Shown here one piece after another: positions 8,143 through 19,553 of a stretch of DNA of 35,802 nt. Source of the stretch: CAYUST01 sp041908765 (GTDB taxonomy: Bacteria > Patescibacteriota > Gracilibacteria > Absconditabacterales > Absconditicoccaceae); the NCBI GenBank assembly GCA_041908765.1, contig JAYREU010000019.1, forward strand, positions 1-35,802, in the 5' to 3' direction. Under the pieces are notes generated by a model that worked only from the letters and a program-made list of their open reading frames with translations, ran no database searches and was not told the origin of the DNA. Each line of letters opens with the position of its first letter. Positions within the stretch are counted from its first letter, which is position 1. The position numbers and the translations under genes are program-made.

Positions 8143-8168
8143 TTAGTGAGCTTACTATATCTTTCTTG

Positions 8169-8201
8169 AAAAGGCCGACCCGTGAGGGGAGGCCTTTTTT
8201 T
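8169..8201 (+). terminator. Terminator of the SLH-like gene
   Basis: AAAAGGCC / GGCCTTTTTTT with an inner CCC/GGG pairing, ending in a T run, 27 bases after the stop codon. Confidence 0.88.
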
Positions 8202-8228
8202 ATTTCGCTCCCCAAAAGCATCTTTACT

Positions 8229-8282
8229 ATGCTACACCCGTTGTTTATGTATGATCAAAGAGAGTAAAATAAGGTGTAGCAT
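8229..8282 (+). promoter_or_regulatory. Promoter flanked by a 10-base inverted repeat
   Basis: ATGCTACACC (8229-8238) and its exact complement GGTGTAGCAT (8273-8282) flank a possible promoter, TTGTTT (8241) - 18 bases - TAAAAT (8265). The right arm lies near the expected start of transcription. It may be an operator pair or a leader stem for the glycan operon that begins at 8370. Confidence 0.45.
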
Positions 8283-8369
8283 TCGTTCAAATCACAAGCT
8301 AACAAAGATTTGTTTTGTGCGCGGAGATCACTATGGTGGTGGTGTTCTATTTTTCACCTCACTTTGGTC

Positions 8370-9326
8370 ATGAAAAAAATGTTGAGTATCGTTATTCCTA
8401 CCTACAACGAAGCAAGATGACTTGCGGATGTTGCACGCACGTTGCTTACCCATCTGACCACACTTTCGACCTATGAGCGGGAGGTGATTTTTGTGAATGA
8501 TGGAAGTTTGGATGAGACCTGGGAGGTGATCAGTGCGTTGGCACAACAAGATGTGCGTGTCAAAGGTATCAATTTTTCACGTAATTTTGGCAAAGAACTC
8601 GCTATGAGCGCAGGATTACAATATGCTAAGGGCGAGGCGGTGATTACAATGGATGCGGATGGACAACATCCGGTAGAGCGTCTGGGTGATTTCGTGCGTG
8701 CGCGAGAAGAAGGGTATGCTATTGTCTATAATCGCAGACCTCATACACCGGGCGCAAGTTGGTTGAAGAGAGGAAGTAGCGCATTGTTTTACAAACTCTT
8801 TAATAGTATCAGTGAATTTCCGTTTGAACCACAAACGACGGATTATAGATTGCTAGATCGCAAAGTGGTAGATATTTTTCTGCAGTTCAAAGAGAAGAAT
8901 AGAATTTATAGAGGACTGATAGATTGGATGTGATTTCCCAAGCAGGTCTTGGTGTTCGATGCATTACCCAATCCCCACGGCCGTATCCCGAGCTACTCAT
9001 ACAATAAACTGACCGACTTGGCCATTACGAGTATCACGTCGTTTTCTGTTTGGCCGTTGAAGTTGGTAGGGAAGCTAGGGTCATTGATTACGGTGATCAG
9101 TTTTTTGATGATGGTAGTGATTGTAGTTGATAAGTTTACATTGGATCGTTTCGGTTTCACCAACTTGGGATTCATGGTCATGGCTAATACATTTTTCGTA
9201 GGGATCATGATGATCTCATTGTGACTGATCGCCATGTATATTGCACAAATTCACGAGGAGGTCAAAGGAAGACCACTCTATATTGTCAAAGAGACACTTA
9301 ATTATCCCGTACCTCATGGCTCATAA
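8370..9326 (+). CDS. Polyprenyl-phosphate glycosyltransferase, GtrB/DPM-like
   Basis: 318 residues. The GT2 fold starts LSIVIPTYNEARGLADV; the Gly is TGA. VNDGSLDETW follows, then the sugar-nucleotide DxD motif in MDADGQHPVERL, and the family RGLIDWMGFP motif. Two C-terminal membrane helices (about 226-248 and 262-290) match the GtrB/dolichol-phosphate-mannose-synthase-like layout. The family moves a sugar from a nucleotide donor to undecaprenyl phosphate on the inner membrane face. That would supply lipid-linked donors to the large membrane proteins in this operon. It is the first gene of the operon. The next gene starts 11 bases before its TAA, so the two are coupled. Confidence 0.88.
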
Positions 9327-11001
9327 AGCAACTGTTTTGTATTCGTATCGAAGTACATATTTGCCACGAGTGTGGTGAGTAGTACTTTTTGTGTTGGTGA
9401 TGGGGACGGGATGGTTTCATCCGACGAAGGCCATATTTTTGCTTGATTATGTACCAGCGCCAATACGTCTCTGGGAGGGGTCTTACTATTTTCACAAGGC
9501 ATGGATTTGGACAGTGACAGATGGTATCTTGTGGATGTTTGGGCATGTATGGTGATCTAAACTTTATTTAGGAGGACTATGTGTTGGGTCGCTATTGCTT
9601 GGGTACAGACGGGCAGGATGGATAGTGAAACACGGATTTGCACATGCATCTCCACGGTTGCAGACCTGAGCATTGCTAGTGGGGATGACGTTGTTTGTAG
9701 TCAATCCGGTATATAGTGCGAGGATGGGAACACAACCAGGTATTTGGTTGTGAATAGTATTGTTGGGTCGATGAATATATCGATTACTTACTCGTTGGCA
9801 AACATTGAGACACAAAGATGCATTGATTATCGGCTGCTTTCGATGAGTAGCTATGATGACGATGCAACACGCAAGTTTCATGATAGTGCTCATGCTCATC
9901 TGTTTCGTTCTCGTCCAAAGAAGTTGGAAACCGGTTGTGCAAGCAGGCATTATCGCTGGTATCGTTGGGCTCCTCAATGCGAATCGACTCTTGGCTGGAC
10001 TGAGTGGCACGACACAATTCGTAGAAAAAGCACTTTCGTATTCATCCGCTAATATGGAGGAGTTTGCGACGATTCAGTATGGCAGTATGGGGCCAATTGT
10101 GACCTCGTTGTTGTGATATGGATTTCGAGGGGAAAAATATGGCAGTGCATACATTCCCGTAGTATCCAATGCGAGGTGGTGGATAGCGGGGAGCTTGCTC
10201 GTGTGTCTGTGACGACGAGGACGATATAGGGCAGTGCGTCAGCGCTTGCTCACACGTTCTCAAGGAGTGCGAATCATGGTTGTTGCTCTTCTTTCTCTCC
10301 TCCTCGGTGTGGGTATTGCTTCTGATATGTTGGCCCCTACGGTGCAGTGGCTACATGATCACCTGCCCGGCTATCGTGGTATGAGAGAACCCCACAAACG
10401 AGTAGGTGTGTATATGATGCTGCTCTTGCCTGGCATAGTATATGGCCGAATGTGGCTGTGATTGGCTGTACAAAAGTATCGGGATAGTAGGCGATATACG
10501 GGTGCTATGCTGTTGCTTTGTTTTGCACGAGCACCGTGAGTGATAGGTGGCATGCAGGGGAGATATACGGTGACTGACTATCCAAGTAGTTATAGTGATG
10601 TCCGTGAATTACTAACTTCCCCCGCTTTGCAAGGCAAAACGCGAGTGCATCTCCCTTGGCATAATTATATGCAGTGTGCCTGGACGAAACAGGTGATTGC
10701 GAATCCACTGAGGGCTTATATGCGTCCTGCCTCAGTCATCATAGGTGATAATATTGAAATTGGGGATCTGTATACCAATAGCACTTCAGCACGTAGCAAA
10801 GATATCGAAACATTTTTGACAACGCATGAGGTTAGTTTACTGCAACAGCACTGAATTGATGGTATTGTGTACACACCAACCTGTGCGGATTTCGAACGTT
10901 ATGCGTGGCTTGCTACGCTCACTGGCATGCACGTGGTGAGTACTTCATCAGATCTTATTCTGTATCTCATTGACGAAGAAAATGGCTTGTATACGCCATA
11001 G
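9316..11001 (+). CDS. Large multi-pass membrane protein, YfhO/GT-C-like
   Basis: 561 residues with roughly ten membrane helices and a C-terminal extramembrane domain of about 150 residues. It is readable only with about twelve TGA=Gly codons. The HDHLPGYRGMREPHKRVGVY segment resembles the PG-x-x-x-FREP-x-K motif of YfhO-type and related GT-C membrane proteins; the protein at 17335-19530 has the same feature (FPGFSAFREASKF). Such proteins use polyprenyl-phosphate sugars to add residues outside the membrane. The gene next to it makes a likely lipid-linked donor. The exact transfer reaction cannot be read from the sequence. It overlaps the preceding gene by 11 bases. Confidence 0.7.
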
Positions 11002-11043
11002 AAATGTATAGCATGCAACTAGTAATTTACCTTCTTTTTGCTC

Positions 11044-11826
11044 ATGAGCGCTCCACAGATTCGCAAGACCCAAAAGAAAACCTTTTCGCAAACAGCTCTT
11101 TTTCTCAGAAAATTTTCGGTGATTGTTGCCCATTATCTCAATATGGTGTGAATAAACCCCAATCAAGTGGTCTTGTTTAGAGTATTTGTCTTTGGTGGAT
11201 TGAGCATGTGGCTCTTCTTCAGTGCATCATATATGTATAATGTATTGTGAATTGGTACTATTTTTTTGTGTTATTTTTTTGATCTCGTAGATGGGGATTT
11301 AGCCAGAAATTACAACAAAAAGACAGATCAGGGAAAGTTCTTGGACGAGGAATTGGACTCTGTGGTGGTGACCTCACTCGTACTGACCTTTGCGCTCAAA
11401 TTCTATTTCATGGGGTATGAACCTCTCTATGTGGTCGGTGGTATCACTGCTTTGTTTGGTATTATCGGGTCTTCCAAAATGACCAATTTTTTTCAAGGTA
11501 GATTCAATACCAACTGTGTCGGTGGTAATGACGTGATCGAACAGACTACCCAAGCCAAATCCTGGGATCTACGAAGTGAATTTTTCTATCAGCTCGTCAC
11601 CCCGAAACATGTCTTGATGACGTTGTTTTCAAACTTTCGTTATTATTTACTGATTGGTGTTGTAACTAATTCCATGCATATTGCTGTGTTACTCTATGCT
11701 ATCGCAATTAATTTGAGGTGGATGATGTTGTTTATTTGTGTGTGATGGTACTATACCAACAGAGCCTGGTCTGAGAGAAACGTGAAACTCTTTGAGGCGA
11801 TGAAAGCGATTGAGAGAATTGAATAA
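11044..11826 (+). CDS. CDP-alcohol phosphotransferase family membrane protein
   Basis: 260 residues. The full family signature D-x2-DG-x2-AR-x8-G-x3-D-x3-D is present: Asp80, Asp83-Gly84, Ala87-Arg88, Gly97, Asp101 and Asp105 (FFDLVDGDLAR and GKFLDEELD). Several membrane helices surround it, with TGA giving glycines such as MVGINPN. The family moves a phospho-alcohol from a CDP-alcohol to a second alcohol within the membrane. The adjacent cytidylyltransferase likely makes the CDP-alcohol. Within a glycan operon, the product may be a phospho-alcohol decoration or a teichoic-like building block rather than ordinary phospholipid; this is inference, since the acceptor cannot be read from sequence. 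Confidence 0.88.
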
Positions 11827-11851
11827 TATTTATTTTTATGCTTGTCGTGCT

Positions 11852-12307
11852 ATGGAAAAGATAATAGGTTTTACTACAGGAGTTTGGGATCTGTTCCACA
11901 TAGGTCATCTCAATATTTTGAAGAATGCAAAATCGATGTGTGACGTACTCATCGTAGGAGTCACTTCTGATGAACGCACCTTTCGTGAAAAGGGGAAATG
12001 GCCCGTGATTCCCTATGAAGAGAGAGTAGAAATACTCAAACATATATCTTTTGTGGATGAGGTAGTACTGCATGAGCATACAGATGAATTCCTCCATTGG
12101 CCAAACCTACAGTTTCATCGCGTCTTCAAAGGCAGTGATTGGCAGTGATCTGAGAAATGGACAAGATTGGAAAAGGAATTTGCTCCACTCGGTGTAGAAG
12201 TTATCTTTTTCCCGTACACCAAAACCACCTCCAGCACGTTGATTAGAGGCTTTTTGACAGACGCATTTGAGAAGTTACGTAGTGACCTACCAAACGAGGA
12301 GCGCTAA
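11852..12307 (+). CDS. Glycerol-3-phosphate cytidylyltransferase-like protein
   Basis: 151 residues. The nucleotidyltransferase HxGH motif lies in TTGVWDLFHIGHLNIL (residues 8-23). It is followed by a GVTSDERT loop, YEERVEILKHISFVDEV, and FKGSDWQGSEKW (the GDDWxG motif of TagD; one Gly is TGA). The TTSSTLIR stretch matches the family's RTEGISTT-x-I motif. The family joins CTP with glycerol-3-phosphate or a related phospho-alcohol to make a CDP-alcohol. It lies 25 bases after the CDP-alcohol phosphotransferase gene, so the two probably act in series. The substrate could be glycerol-3-phosphate, phosphoethanolamine or another phospho-alcohol. Confidence 0.85.
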
Positions 12308-12331
12308 CACCTCTTTTATCTTTGTGATTTG

Positions 12332-13447
12332 ATGGTTCCTCTAAAGATACTTGTTCTTTCGCGAAAGGATATTCACCACCCCAGAGCAGGAGGTGCAGAA
12401 ATTGTGTTGCACAAATATATGCTAGGCTTAGTTGTGCAAGGGCATCACGTGACGCAAATTGCTCCGTTGTTTCCAGGAGCCTTGCGTCGTCAACAGATCG
12501 ATGGTATACAAGTCAAAAGAATGTTTGGTATTCATACCATCTATTTTTTGTTTTGGAGTTGGTATGTGCGTCATGGTGCAGGAAAGTTCGACCTGATCAT
12601 AGATCATGCAGGTGGTATCCCGTTGTTGAGTCCGTTGTATGCACGACGTACCAAGATTGTGTTGTTGATTCATCATCTAGGTACACAAGAATGGACTGAT
12701 TACTTTCAGCAGAAGCGACGTATGGGATGGCTCGGGAAGTGCTGTTTGTGGATATATAACACTTTCGTGTTGTCCTTGTACAAACACAAAATGACTATCA
12801 CGGTTTCGCAAGGCACTGCCAAAGAGTTGCAAGCACATGGTTTCGACAAGGTCACGGTCATTCCCAATAGTACGGACATGCCGTTGATTTCGTTTGCAGA
12901 TATTGTTCCCAAAAAGAACGTTTTGACGATCATCGGGAGAATTATTCCCAACAAACAAATGGATCATGCGATCACCATACTGCATGCGTTGCGTGTGCAG
13001 GATCCCACCTGGGAACTCAATATTATTTGATATGCACAAGATGCCAATGAGTATGCATCTTTACAGTCGTTAGTACATAGTTTGTGAGTTGCGTGATCGG
13101 TGCATTTTCATGGCAAACTTACTCAGCAAGAACTTATTCCTGTACTTGATACAACGAAGTATTTGCTCATCACGAGTGATAAGGAATGATTTGGATTGAC
13201 TGCACTCGAGGCAAACAGAAGAGGAGTACCCGTGATTGCGTATAGCATACCTGGAGTAGATGAGGTGGTACATCACTGAACCAATGGCTATCTTGTCCCC
13301 AAGAATAATTGGGAAAGCATCGTGACTACCATACAAGCATCTGAAGATACGTATACAAAATTAGTTTCCGACACTCACCAAGCAATCCATGCATATCCTA
13401 CGCGAGATGATAACATTAAAACTTTTGTTTCATTGCTCTTTGCATAA
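12332..13447 (+). CDS. GT4-family glycosyltransferase
   Basis: 371 residues with a GT-B layout. The N-terminal domain starts ILVLSRKDIHHPRAGGAEIV (Gly-rich acceptor loop) and includes DLIIDHAGGIPLL and HHLGTQEW. The C-terminal domain contains LTIIGRIIPNKQM and the donor-site motif SDKEGFGLTALEANRRGVPV, the E-x7-E motif of GT4 retaining enzymes. TGA encodes glycines in HHGTNGYLVP and EGFG. It is cytoplasmic and probably adds a hexose or derivative to the lipid-linked chain. ATG 12332 is preferred over TTG 12329. Its TAA overlaps the next ATG (TAATG). Confidence 0.88.
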
Positions 13448-14334
13448 TGAACATACTCTCTCACTTACCACGTCGATGTAAGAGAATAGTGAGGAATACA
13501 CTACTACTCATTCCGCATAAAATGTATTTGCGCCTTGCCTATCGCCGGACGTTCAGGAGATGGCCAGATTTTACTCATCCACAAACCTATACGGAAAAGA
13601 TACAACTTATAAAATTGCAGTATGCTGTTCCACAGTTTAGTCATTTAGCTGACAAATATGCGGTGAGAGCATTTATCAGTGCACAATTGGGTGAAGAAGT
13701 ATTGGTGCCCTTGTATCGACAAGGTGAGCATCCTGAGGATATACCATTCGATGATTTGCCGGATTCTTTTGTCATCAAATGCAATCATGGCAGTAAATAC
13801 AATATTTTCGTCAAAGATAAATCACAACTTGATAGACATGCAACCCATCAAAAACTTACGCAATGGCTAGAAGATGATTTTTGGAAAATTGGGAGAGAGT
13901 TACAATATAGATGAATTTCTAAAAAGATCATTGTGGAAGCACTCTTACATGATGCAGTTACTTGACGACCCTATGACTACAAGTTTATGTGTTTTCATGG
14001 CGAACCTCATTTTATTCAAGTAAATAGTGATAGATTCGGTGACCATAGAGTAAACTTTTTTGACACACAGCGAGTGGAACAACCGTTTGGTATTATGAAC
14101 CTCAAAGCGATGAAGCCACTTCCTAAGCCAAAAAACTTAGAGAAGATGTTGTCCTATGCAAGACAGATATCTACAGGATTTCCGCTGATGAGAGTTGATT
14201 TCTATGAGGTGAACGATACAGTCTACTTCGGAGAAATTACGTTGACGCCCAATTCAGGATTTGAGGCGTTTACGCCAGATCATGAACGTATTGATCATAT
14301 GATGTGAACTCATTTTAATGTGGTAACGAAATAG
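13447..14334 (+). CDS. TupA-like ATP-grasp protein
   Basis: 295 residues. The N-terminal helical part (PHKMYLRLAYRRTFRRWPDF) is followed by YTEKIQLIKLQYA, ADKYAVRAFI and FVIKCNHGSKYN. The metal- and ATP-binding end is MRVDFYEVNDTVYFGEITLT with PNSGFEAFTPDHERID. This pattern matches the TupA-like ATP-grasp family found in teichuronopeptide and exopolysaccharide clusters. Members are thought to form amide bonds between sugar acids or amino acids and a polymer. Here it may modify the glycan with an amino acid or amine (inference). TGA supplies glycines in TGRPYDYK and MMGTHF. Confidence 0.82.
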
Positions 14335-14336
14335 GT

Positions 14337-15182
14337 ATGCAACCGTTGATGTCTATCATCATTCCTACCAAAAATAGCTCGAGGACGATCGAGACATGTT
14401 TGCAGTCGATCAAACAACAAACCTATTCAGCTATTGAACTTATTGTGGTAGATAATTTCTCAATAGATAGTACGCTGGCTCTTGCTAAGAAATTTACCAC
14501 CCATGTTTTTTCTCAGGGGCCTGAGAGATCAGCTCAAAGAAATTTTGGGGTAGAACATGCGCAAGGTGAATATGTCTTGATCATAGATAGTGATATGGTA
14601 TTGGAACCTCAGGTCGTAGAGAAATGTGTCGCGCTTTTTGTCTCCCACGCTTTGATCAAAGGTATTGTGATTCCAGAGGTCTCATTTGGTCAAGGATTTC
14701 GAGCACAATGCAAACAGCTAGAAAGATCATTTTACGTAGGGGTGGATCGAATGGAAGCCGCGAGATGTTTTCAAAAAGCAGTGTATCTAGAAATGTGATG
14801 ATATGATGAAGCAAACATTGGCACGGAGGATTATGACCTTCCGCAACGCATACAACACGTCTATGGCAAAGAGTGCATAGGAAGAATTGATGCATATATT
14901 CATCATGATGAATGAACGTTGTCATTGTGAAGAACATGCCACAAAAAATTTTATTATGGGCAGAGATTGCGCGCCTACCAAACAAAAGAAGCCAACCAAG
15001 CTAATTTTGCCCAACAGGCGAGTATAGGGCAGAGGTATGCGTTGTTTCTCCGTTCACCGCGCAAACTTTTTGCACGTCCGTTGGTGTGACTTGGTATGCT
15101 CGTGATGAAAACAGCTGAGATGGCGAGTGGTGCGTGTGGCTATGTACGGGGGAAACGAAGGAAGGTAAAGAATATTTATTAG
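14337..15182 (+). CDS. GT2-family glycosyltransferase
   Basis: 281 residues. The GT-A fold has MSIIIPTKNSSRTIETCL at the N terminus, ELIVVDNFSIDST, GPERSAQRNFGVEHA and the metal-binding IIDSDM (DxD). LEMGGYDEANIGTEDYDLPQR is the acceptor-side GG-x-D...ED motif; the two Gly before YDE are TGA TGA. It ends with a Lys/Arg-rich tail (GKRRKVKNIY). Members transfer sugars to lipid-linked or polymer acceptors with inversion. It lies two bases after the ATP-grasp gene and ten before the next GT2 gene. Confidence 0.87.
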
Positions 15183-15191
15183 TTTATAACG

Positions 15192-16208
15192 ATGGAAACA
15201 GTCTCTTTCAAACCGTGTATTTCTGTGGTAATAACTGCATATAATGCGGGTAGTACGGTCTTGGCGACCTTGCACGCATTGGATCAGCAAACTGCTCCCA
15301 GAGATCGTTTTGAAGTTATCTTGGTAGATGATGGATCAACAGATGACACCAAACAGATCGTTGAACGTTTTGCTTCACAATCTTCACTGCCGTTGACGTA
15401 TGTCTATCAACCAAACAAGGGAGTGGGAGCTGCGAGAAATTTTGGTGTTCGTCATGCTAAAGGTGATATTCTCGCTTTCACAGATGCAGACTGTACGTGT
15501 GATGCAGATTGGATAGAGGTGATTGCACAGGAGATCAGAAAGCAAAAGAAGAAACTCATTGGAGGATGCACCTATTCCCATGATACGATTATTTTCCCTC
15601 GAAAGATGGCTCCGGTCCACCACATTGGCGTGACAGCGAATCTGGCAGTTGATCGTTCAGTTTTTGCTACAGATGAGATGGTGTTTACGAATGAGTTTTT
15701 GTGAATGTTGGGACATGATATCGATCTCGTAGTTTCACTCGAGGAGAAAGGATATCACTTGGAGTACATTGCTCACATGCGCGTACAGCATCCAGCTAAT
15801 ATCTTGAGCTTCGAAAGATTTTTGATGCGTGCAAGAAGTAGAGGAAACGAGGTGTGACTCTATAAGAAGCATCGTGAAAAAGTTTTGTGAGCGTTTTCTC
15901 CGATGATGCAACCCAGGATAGGAGGAAGGATTTCCTATCTTTTTTTGGGCTGTGTAGTGTTGCTCCTGGCCATGATTGGCCTGGGTTGTTGGTGAGGATG
16001 GGAAGCAGTAGTTGTTAGTGGACTAGTAGGGTGTGTTTGGTTTCTCTTATATGGCTATCGTTATTTGATTTTGTATACCCCTCCCCATGCTGCGGTTGTT
16101 TCATGGTCAGACAGAGTGAGAACACTCTGTTATTTAGCTTTGTTTCTGCCGCTTTTTTGCTATCATAGGATCAGAGGGAGCATCCATTTTGGCTTTTTAA
16201 TGTTGTAG
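15192..16208 (+). CDS. GT2-family glycosyltransferase with membrane tail
   Basis: 338 residues. A GT-A domain (ISVVITAYNAGSTVLATL, VILVDDGSTDDT, GVGAARNFGVRHA, FTDADC) occupies residues 1-235. The acceptor part shows FTNEFLGMLGHDIDLV and RFLMRARSRGNEVGLYKK. Two or three membrane helices follow (about 255-310; LFLGCVVLLLAMIGLGCWGG). TGA supplies several glycines. The enzyme is probably bound to the inner membrane face and acts on a lipid-linked intermediate. It lies seven bases before the next gene, in the continuous operon. Confidence 0.87.
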
Positions 16209-16214
16209 GTACCT

Positions 16215-17312
16215 ATGCACACCCCGTCGCGTATTGCTATCAATACAAGGTTACTCCAGCAGAAATGATCTGGAGTGCCATATTATATCAAGAAACTTTT
16301 TCAAGCAGTCTGAAACATACAAGATAATGTATTATTTTTTCAAACAGAAGGTGAGCATACGCTTGGGGAGACTAAAAGAATCGCTTGTTCTGCACATGGT
16401 ATAGCGGGTATCTTTTTTGATGTCCTTGGTGTTTTGCAATTGATTTTCAAATGGAAACCTGCAATTTTTCACGGTCCTAGTTTTATATTACCGTTTTGGA
16501 AACCCAAACGATGCAAGTATGTAGTGACTATCCATGATCTCTCATTACGTACTATGCCACATCTCTATCGTTTCACGTTTAGAGTCTTGTATAGACGATT
16601 GATTGCCCGTTCAATCGCCAAGGCAGATGCTATCGTCGTGGTGTCCCAACACACCAAAAAAGATGTCATGCATTACTATGGAGTTGATCCCAAGAACATC
16701 ATGGTGAGTTATCCAGGACTCAATGAGATATTTTTGCGTGCACAAGTCACCAAGCGTTTGATAGAGGAACCCTATGTACTTTCATTGACGACGCATCCCA
16801 AAAGAAAAAATATACTTTCTGTGATCGAAGCATTAGCCGTACTCAAAGAGCATCATATAGTGATACGTTATGTGGTAGTCGGCATAATAGGAAAAAAACA
16901 AACAGAGATGCTTTGTGCACAAGCAGAAAAGTATGGTGTCCGTGATCAAGTGACCTTGCGATGATATGCAACCGAAGAAGAACTTATTTCCTTGTATCGT
17001 CATGCTGAAGTGTTTGTATATCCTTCATTTTATGAGGGATTTGGTTTCCCTATCATCGAGGCCATGGCTTCCAAAACGCTTGTAATCACGAGCCACACAA
17101 GTAGTATGCAAGAGTTGATGCAGGACACACGTTTTCTCGTGGAGCCTACACGTGTAGAGGATATTGCTGCTAAACTGATTTCAACCTTACGTCTTCCTGA
17201 ACATCAAAAACATGAAGTGATTGAACGCAACTATCAGTTTTGTCAGCAGTTCTCTTGGGCGAAGTCTGCGCAGCAACATCAGGAATTGTATGAGCGTCTT
17301 TTGAGAGGATAG
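16215..17312 (+). CDS. GT4-family glycosyltransferase (mannosyltransferase-like)
   Basis: 365 residues. The N terminus is IAINTRLLQQKGSGVPYYIK, the family's R-x-x-x-GI/V-x-Y-type loop with Gly from TGA. FHGPSFILPF, VVTIHDLSLRTMPHLY and ADAIVVVSQHTKKDV follow. The donor domain has LTTHPKRKN, VTLRGYATEEEL and the E-x7-E motif in YPSFYEGFGFPIIEAMA. It resembles cytoplasmic mannosyl- or rhamnosyltransferases of O-antigen clusters, but the sugar cannot be read from sequence. Confidence 0.88.
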
Positions 17313-17334
17313 GAAATTTTATACATAGGGTAGT

Positions 17335-19530
17335 ATGAAACAGATTTTTTTGGCAATTGGATGTTTAGTCACGTGTGCTATGGGTGTGTATCATGCATGG
17401 TTTTTGTCGTTGGGTATTATTTCGCATGGGGATCGAGGCTATCTCCCTCATCTCCTCAATGGGCATCATGCGTTCTACATTTGGAGGAGTGTCATGAGTC
17501 TAGGAGATGTAGTATTGGATCTCGGGCAGTGGAGTTGGCAACTCTTCCCCTTACTCGGAACATTTTGAATCGAGTATGCACTTGCCGAGAGAATTATTTT
17601 TTTGTGGCCGAGTGTGTTGTGTGCGACGATAGGATTTTTCTTATTGGGACAACGTATATGGAAATCTGTACGAGGAGGTGTGGCGAGTTCACTCGTTTTT
17701 TGCTATAGTACCTATTTCCTGACCTTGCAAACGGGACATGTCACGCTCGCAGCGTGATTTAGTTTGTTTGCATTCGTGCGACTTGCGTATGATGCGTTTT
17801 TGCGTACGCACAAATGATATCTCTTGGTGGTGACCATTCTCTTGTTTTCATTGTGTCTTGGGTATGAACCGAGAGCAGGGTATATCATGGCGTGAGTGCT
17901 AGCAAGTTACACACTTTTTTGGTGAGCAAAACAGCAGAGTATCTCTCGCAAGACACGAATGTTGCTGCTCGGGTGATGAGTTATCCTCGTGTTGCTCAAC
18001 CTACGACGATATCTTCCTTTGTCTCATAGCTTAGGAACAATCACCGACAATCATTTATTCAACAGAGGATTGTTTGGTAATCAATATTTTGATTTGCTTT
18101 ATGCGTTCACGCTTCACCATCCACGACGAGATGGCGTGATCAACAAGGCATTCATCAACCAACCCATCCCTTGGTATTTTTGGTTTGTTCCGCTGGCTGC
18201 ACGATGAGGATTTTTCGTCCAGCGCAAGCACCCGACCATGCAGTTTTTTGCACTCCTTGCGTTGCTTGGTATTTTCTTGGCAAAACAAGTTGCGCCTCCT
18301 GGAGGAGTAATTTACAAAATTCTCTTCGAGTATTTCCCTGGATTCAGTGCGTTTCGTGAGGCAAGCAAATTTTTCGTACTCATTGCTATGAGCTATAGTG
18401 TGATGATTGCGTGAGGGATTGCTCGATTGCGACAGCAAAGAAAATTGCGTGTCTTATTTTGGATCATGATGAGTTGACTCGTTTGCTTGAGTGCTTGGAA
18501 TGCAAGATCGTATATTTCGGGAACAATAGGATCACTTTTTGTTGTCAAACATCCATCGTCTGACTATACACGTCTCAATGCATTTTTGAGAGATCATTCC
18601 ACCTTGGGTAGGACACTCATAATCCCCAAGTATAGCCGTTGGATGCGGTATGATGGTACTGCACCGAGAATATCTTTCTCTGATGAGATTAATAGAAAAC
18701 TCAAATATACGGGCTATACAGGAGAAAATTCCTATGCCAAGATGCACTCGTTGTTGCAGTTGAGTGGGGCGGATGCGTTCTTGGATAGTCTCGCTATTCG
18801 CTATGTAGTGTTGCCTATGATTGATGATCAAAACCAGGATAATCTCTATGTCTATTTTGGTAAACAAGATTATGAAGTTGTCGTGCAAGGGGTGACCTGA
18901 GCGAAAAGAGCTCAGAAGCTATTGGAGACCAGTAAGCAAACCTATCAAGACTACTATACGCTTTTGCAACAGAGTCCGTACTTGCAAGAGCTTGATTTGG
19001 GTATGACAGACGGGACGCGTATCTTTGGTAATCAAGCATATAGACCTCGGATTAGTGCATCTACCGGTGCCGTCCAATTTGCTCGTATCAATCCGACCTA
19101 CTATACAATAGAAGTCACTGTGCCAGCATGAGTCACAGGTGTGCAACTTACTTTCTTGGAAACCTATCATGAATGACGAGATATGCTTGAACGTACAACA
19201 CCTTTCCCTTGCCAGCAACCGTTTACAACGACATGAACTGATGCATGGTGACCGGTGACCGAGTGTGTGCAACCAGAGTATACGTTCATGCCTGAGGATA
19301 TCTTTCGTATAGATGATTTGTTGCCTAGTACAGGCGCCCGTCATATCCAAACTGCTGGCTATGCACAAGCACGAAGCCTAGAAATCCCAGCTTCCTCAGA
19401 GATTACTACCTTGCGTTACACCCTTCTCTTTCGTCCGCAAGTATGGGTGTATCGAGGATTGCTCCGAAGTGGTGGGTGAGCAATGATACTGTTGTGCTAT
19501 GGTGTACGAAGTTGGAGGAAAAGACAGTAG
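17335..19530 (+). CDS. Large multi-pass membrane glycosyltransferase-like protein
   Basis: 731 residues. About eleven membrane helices occupy roughly the first 400 residues; an extracytoplasmic domain of about 300 residues follows, and a last hydrophobic helix lies near the C terminus (GAMILLCYGV). The motif FEYFPGFSAFREASKFFVLI resembles YfhO-type and related GT-C membrane proteins, and is shared with the 9316-11001 protein. Early segments (ISHGDRGYLPHLL) could be the acidic first-loop site seen in GT-C enzymes. About nineteen TGA codons are read as Gly. The likely role is transfer of sugars from polyprenyl carriers on the outer face. It lies 23 bases from each neighbour. Confidence 0.72.
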
Positions 19531-19553
19531 TTTTTTAGTAGGGCAGTTGGTAG

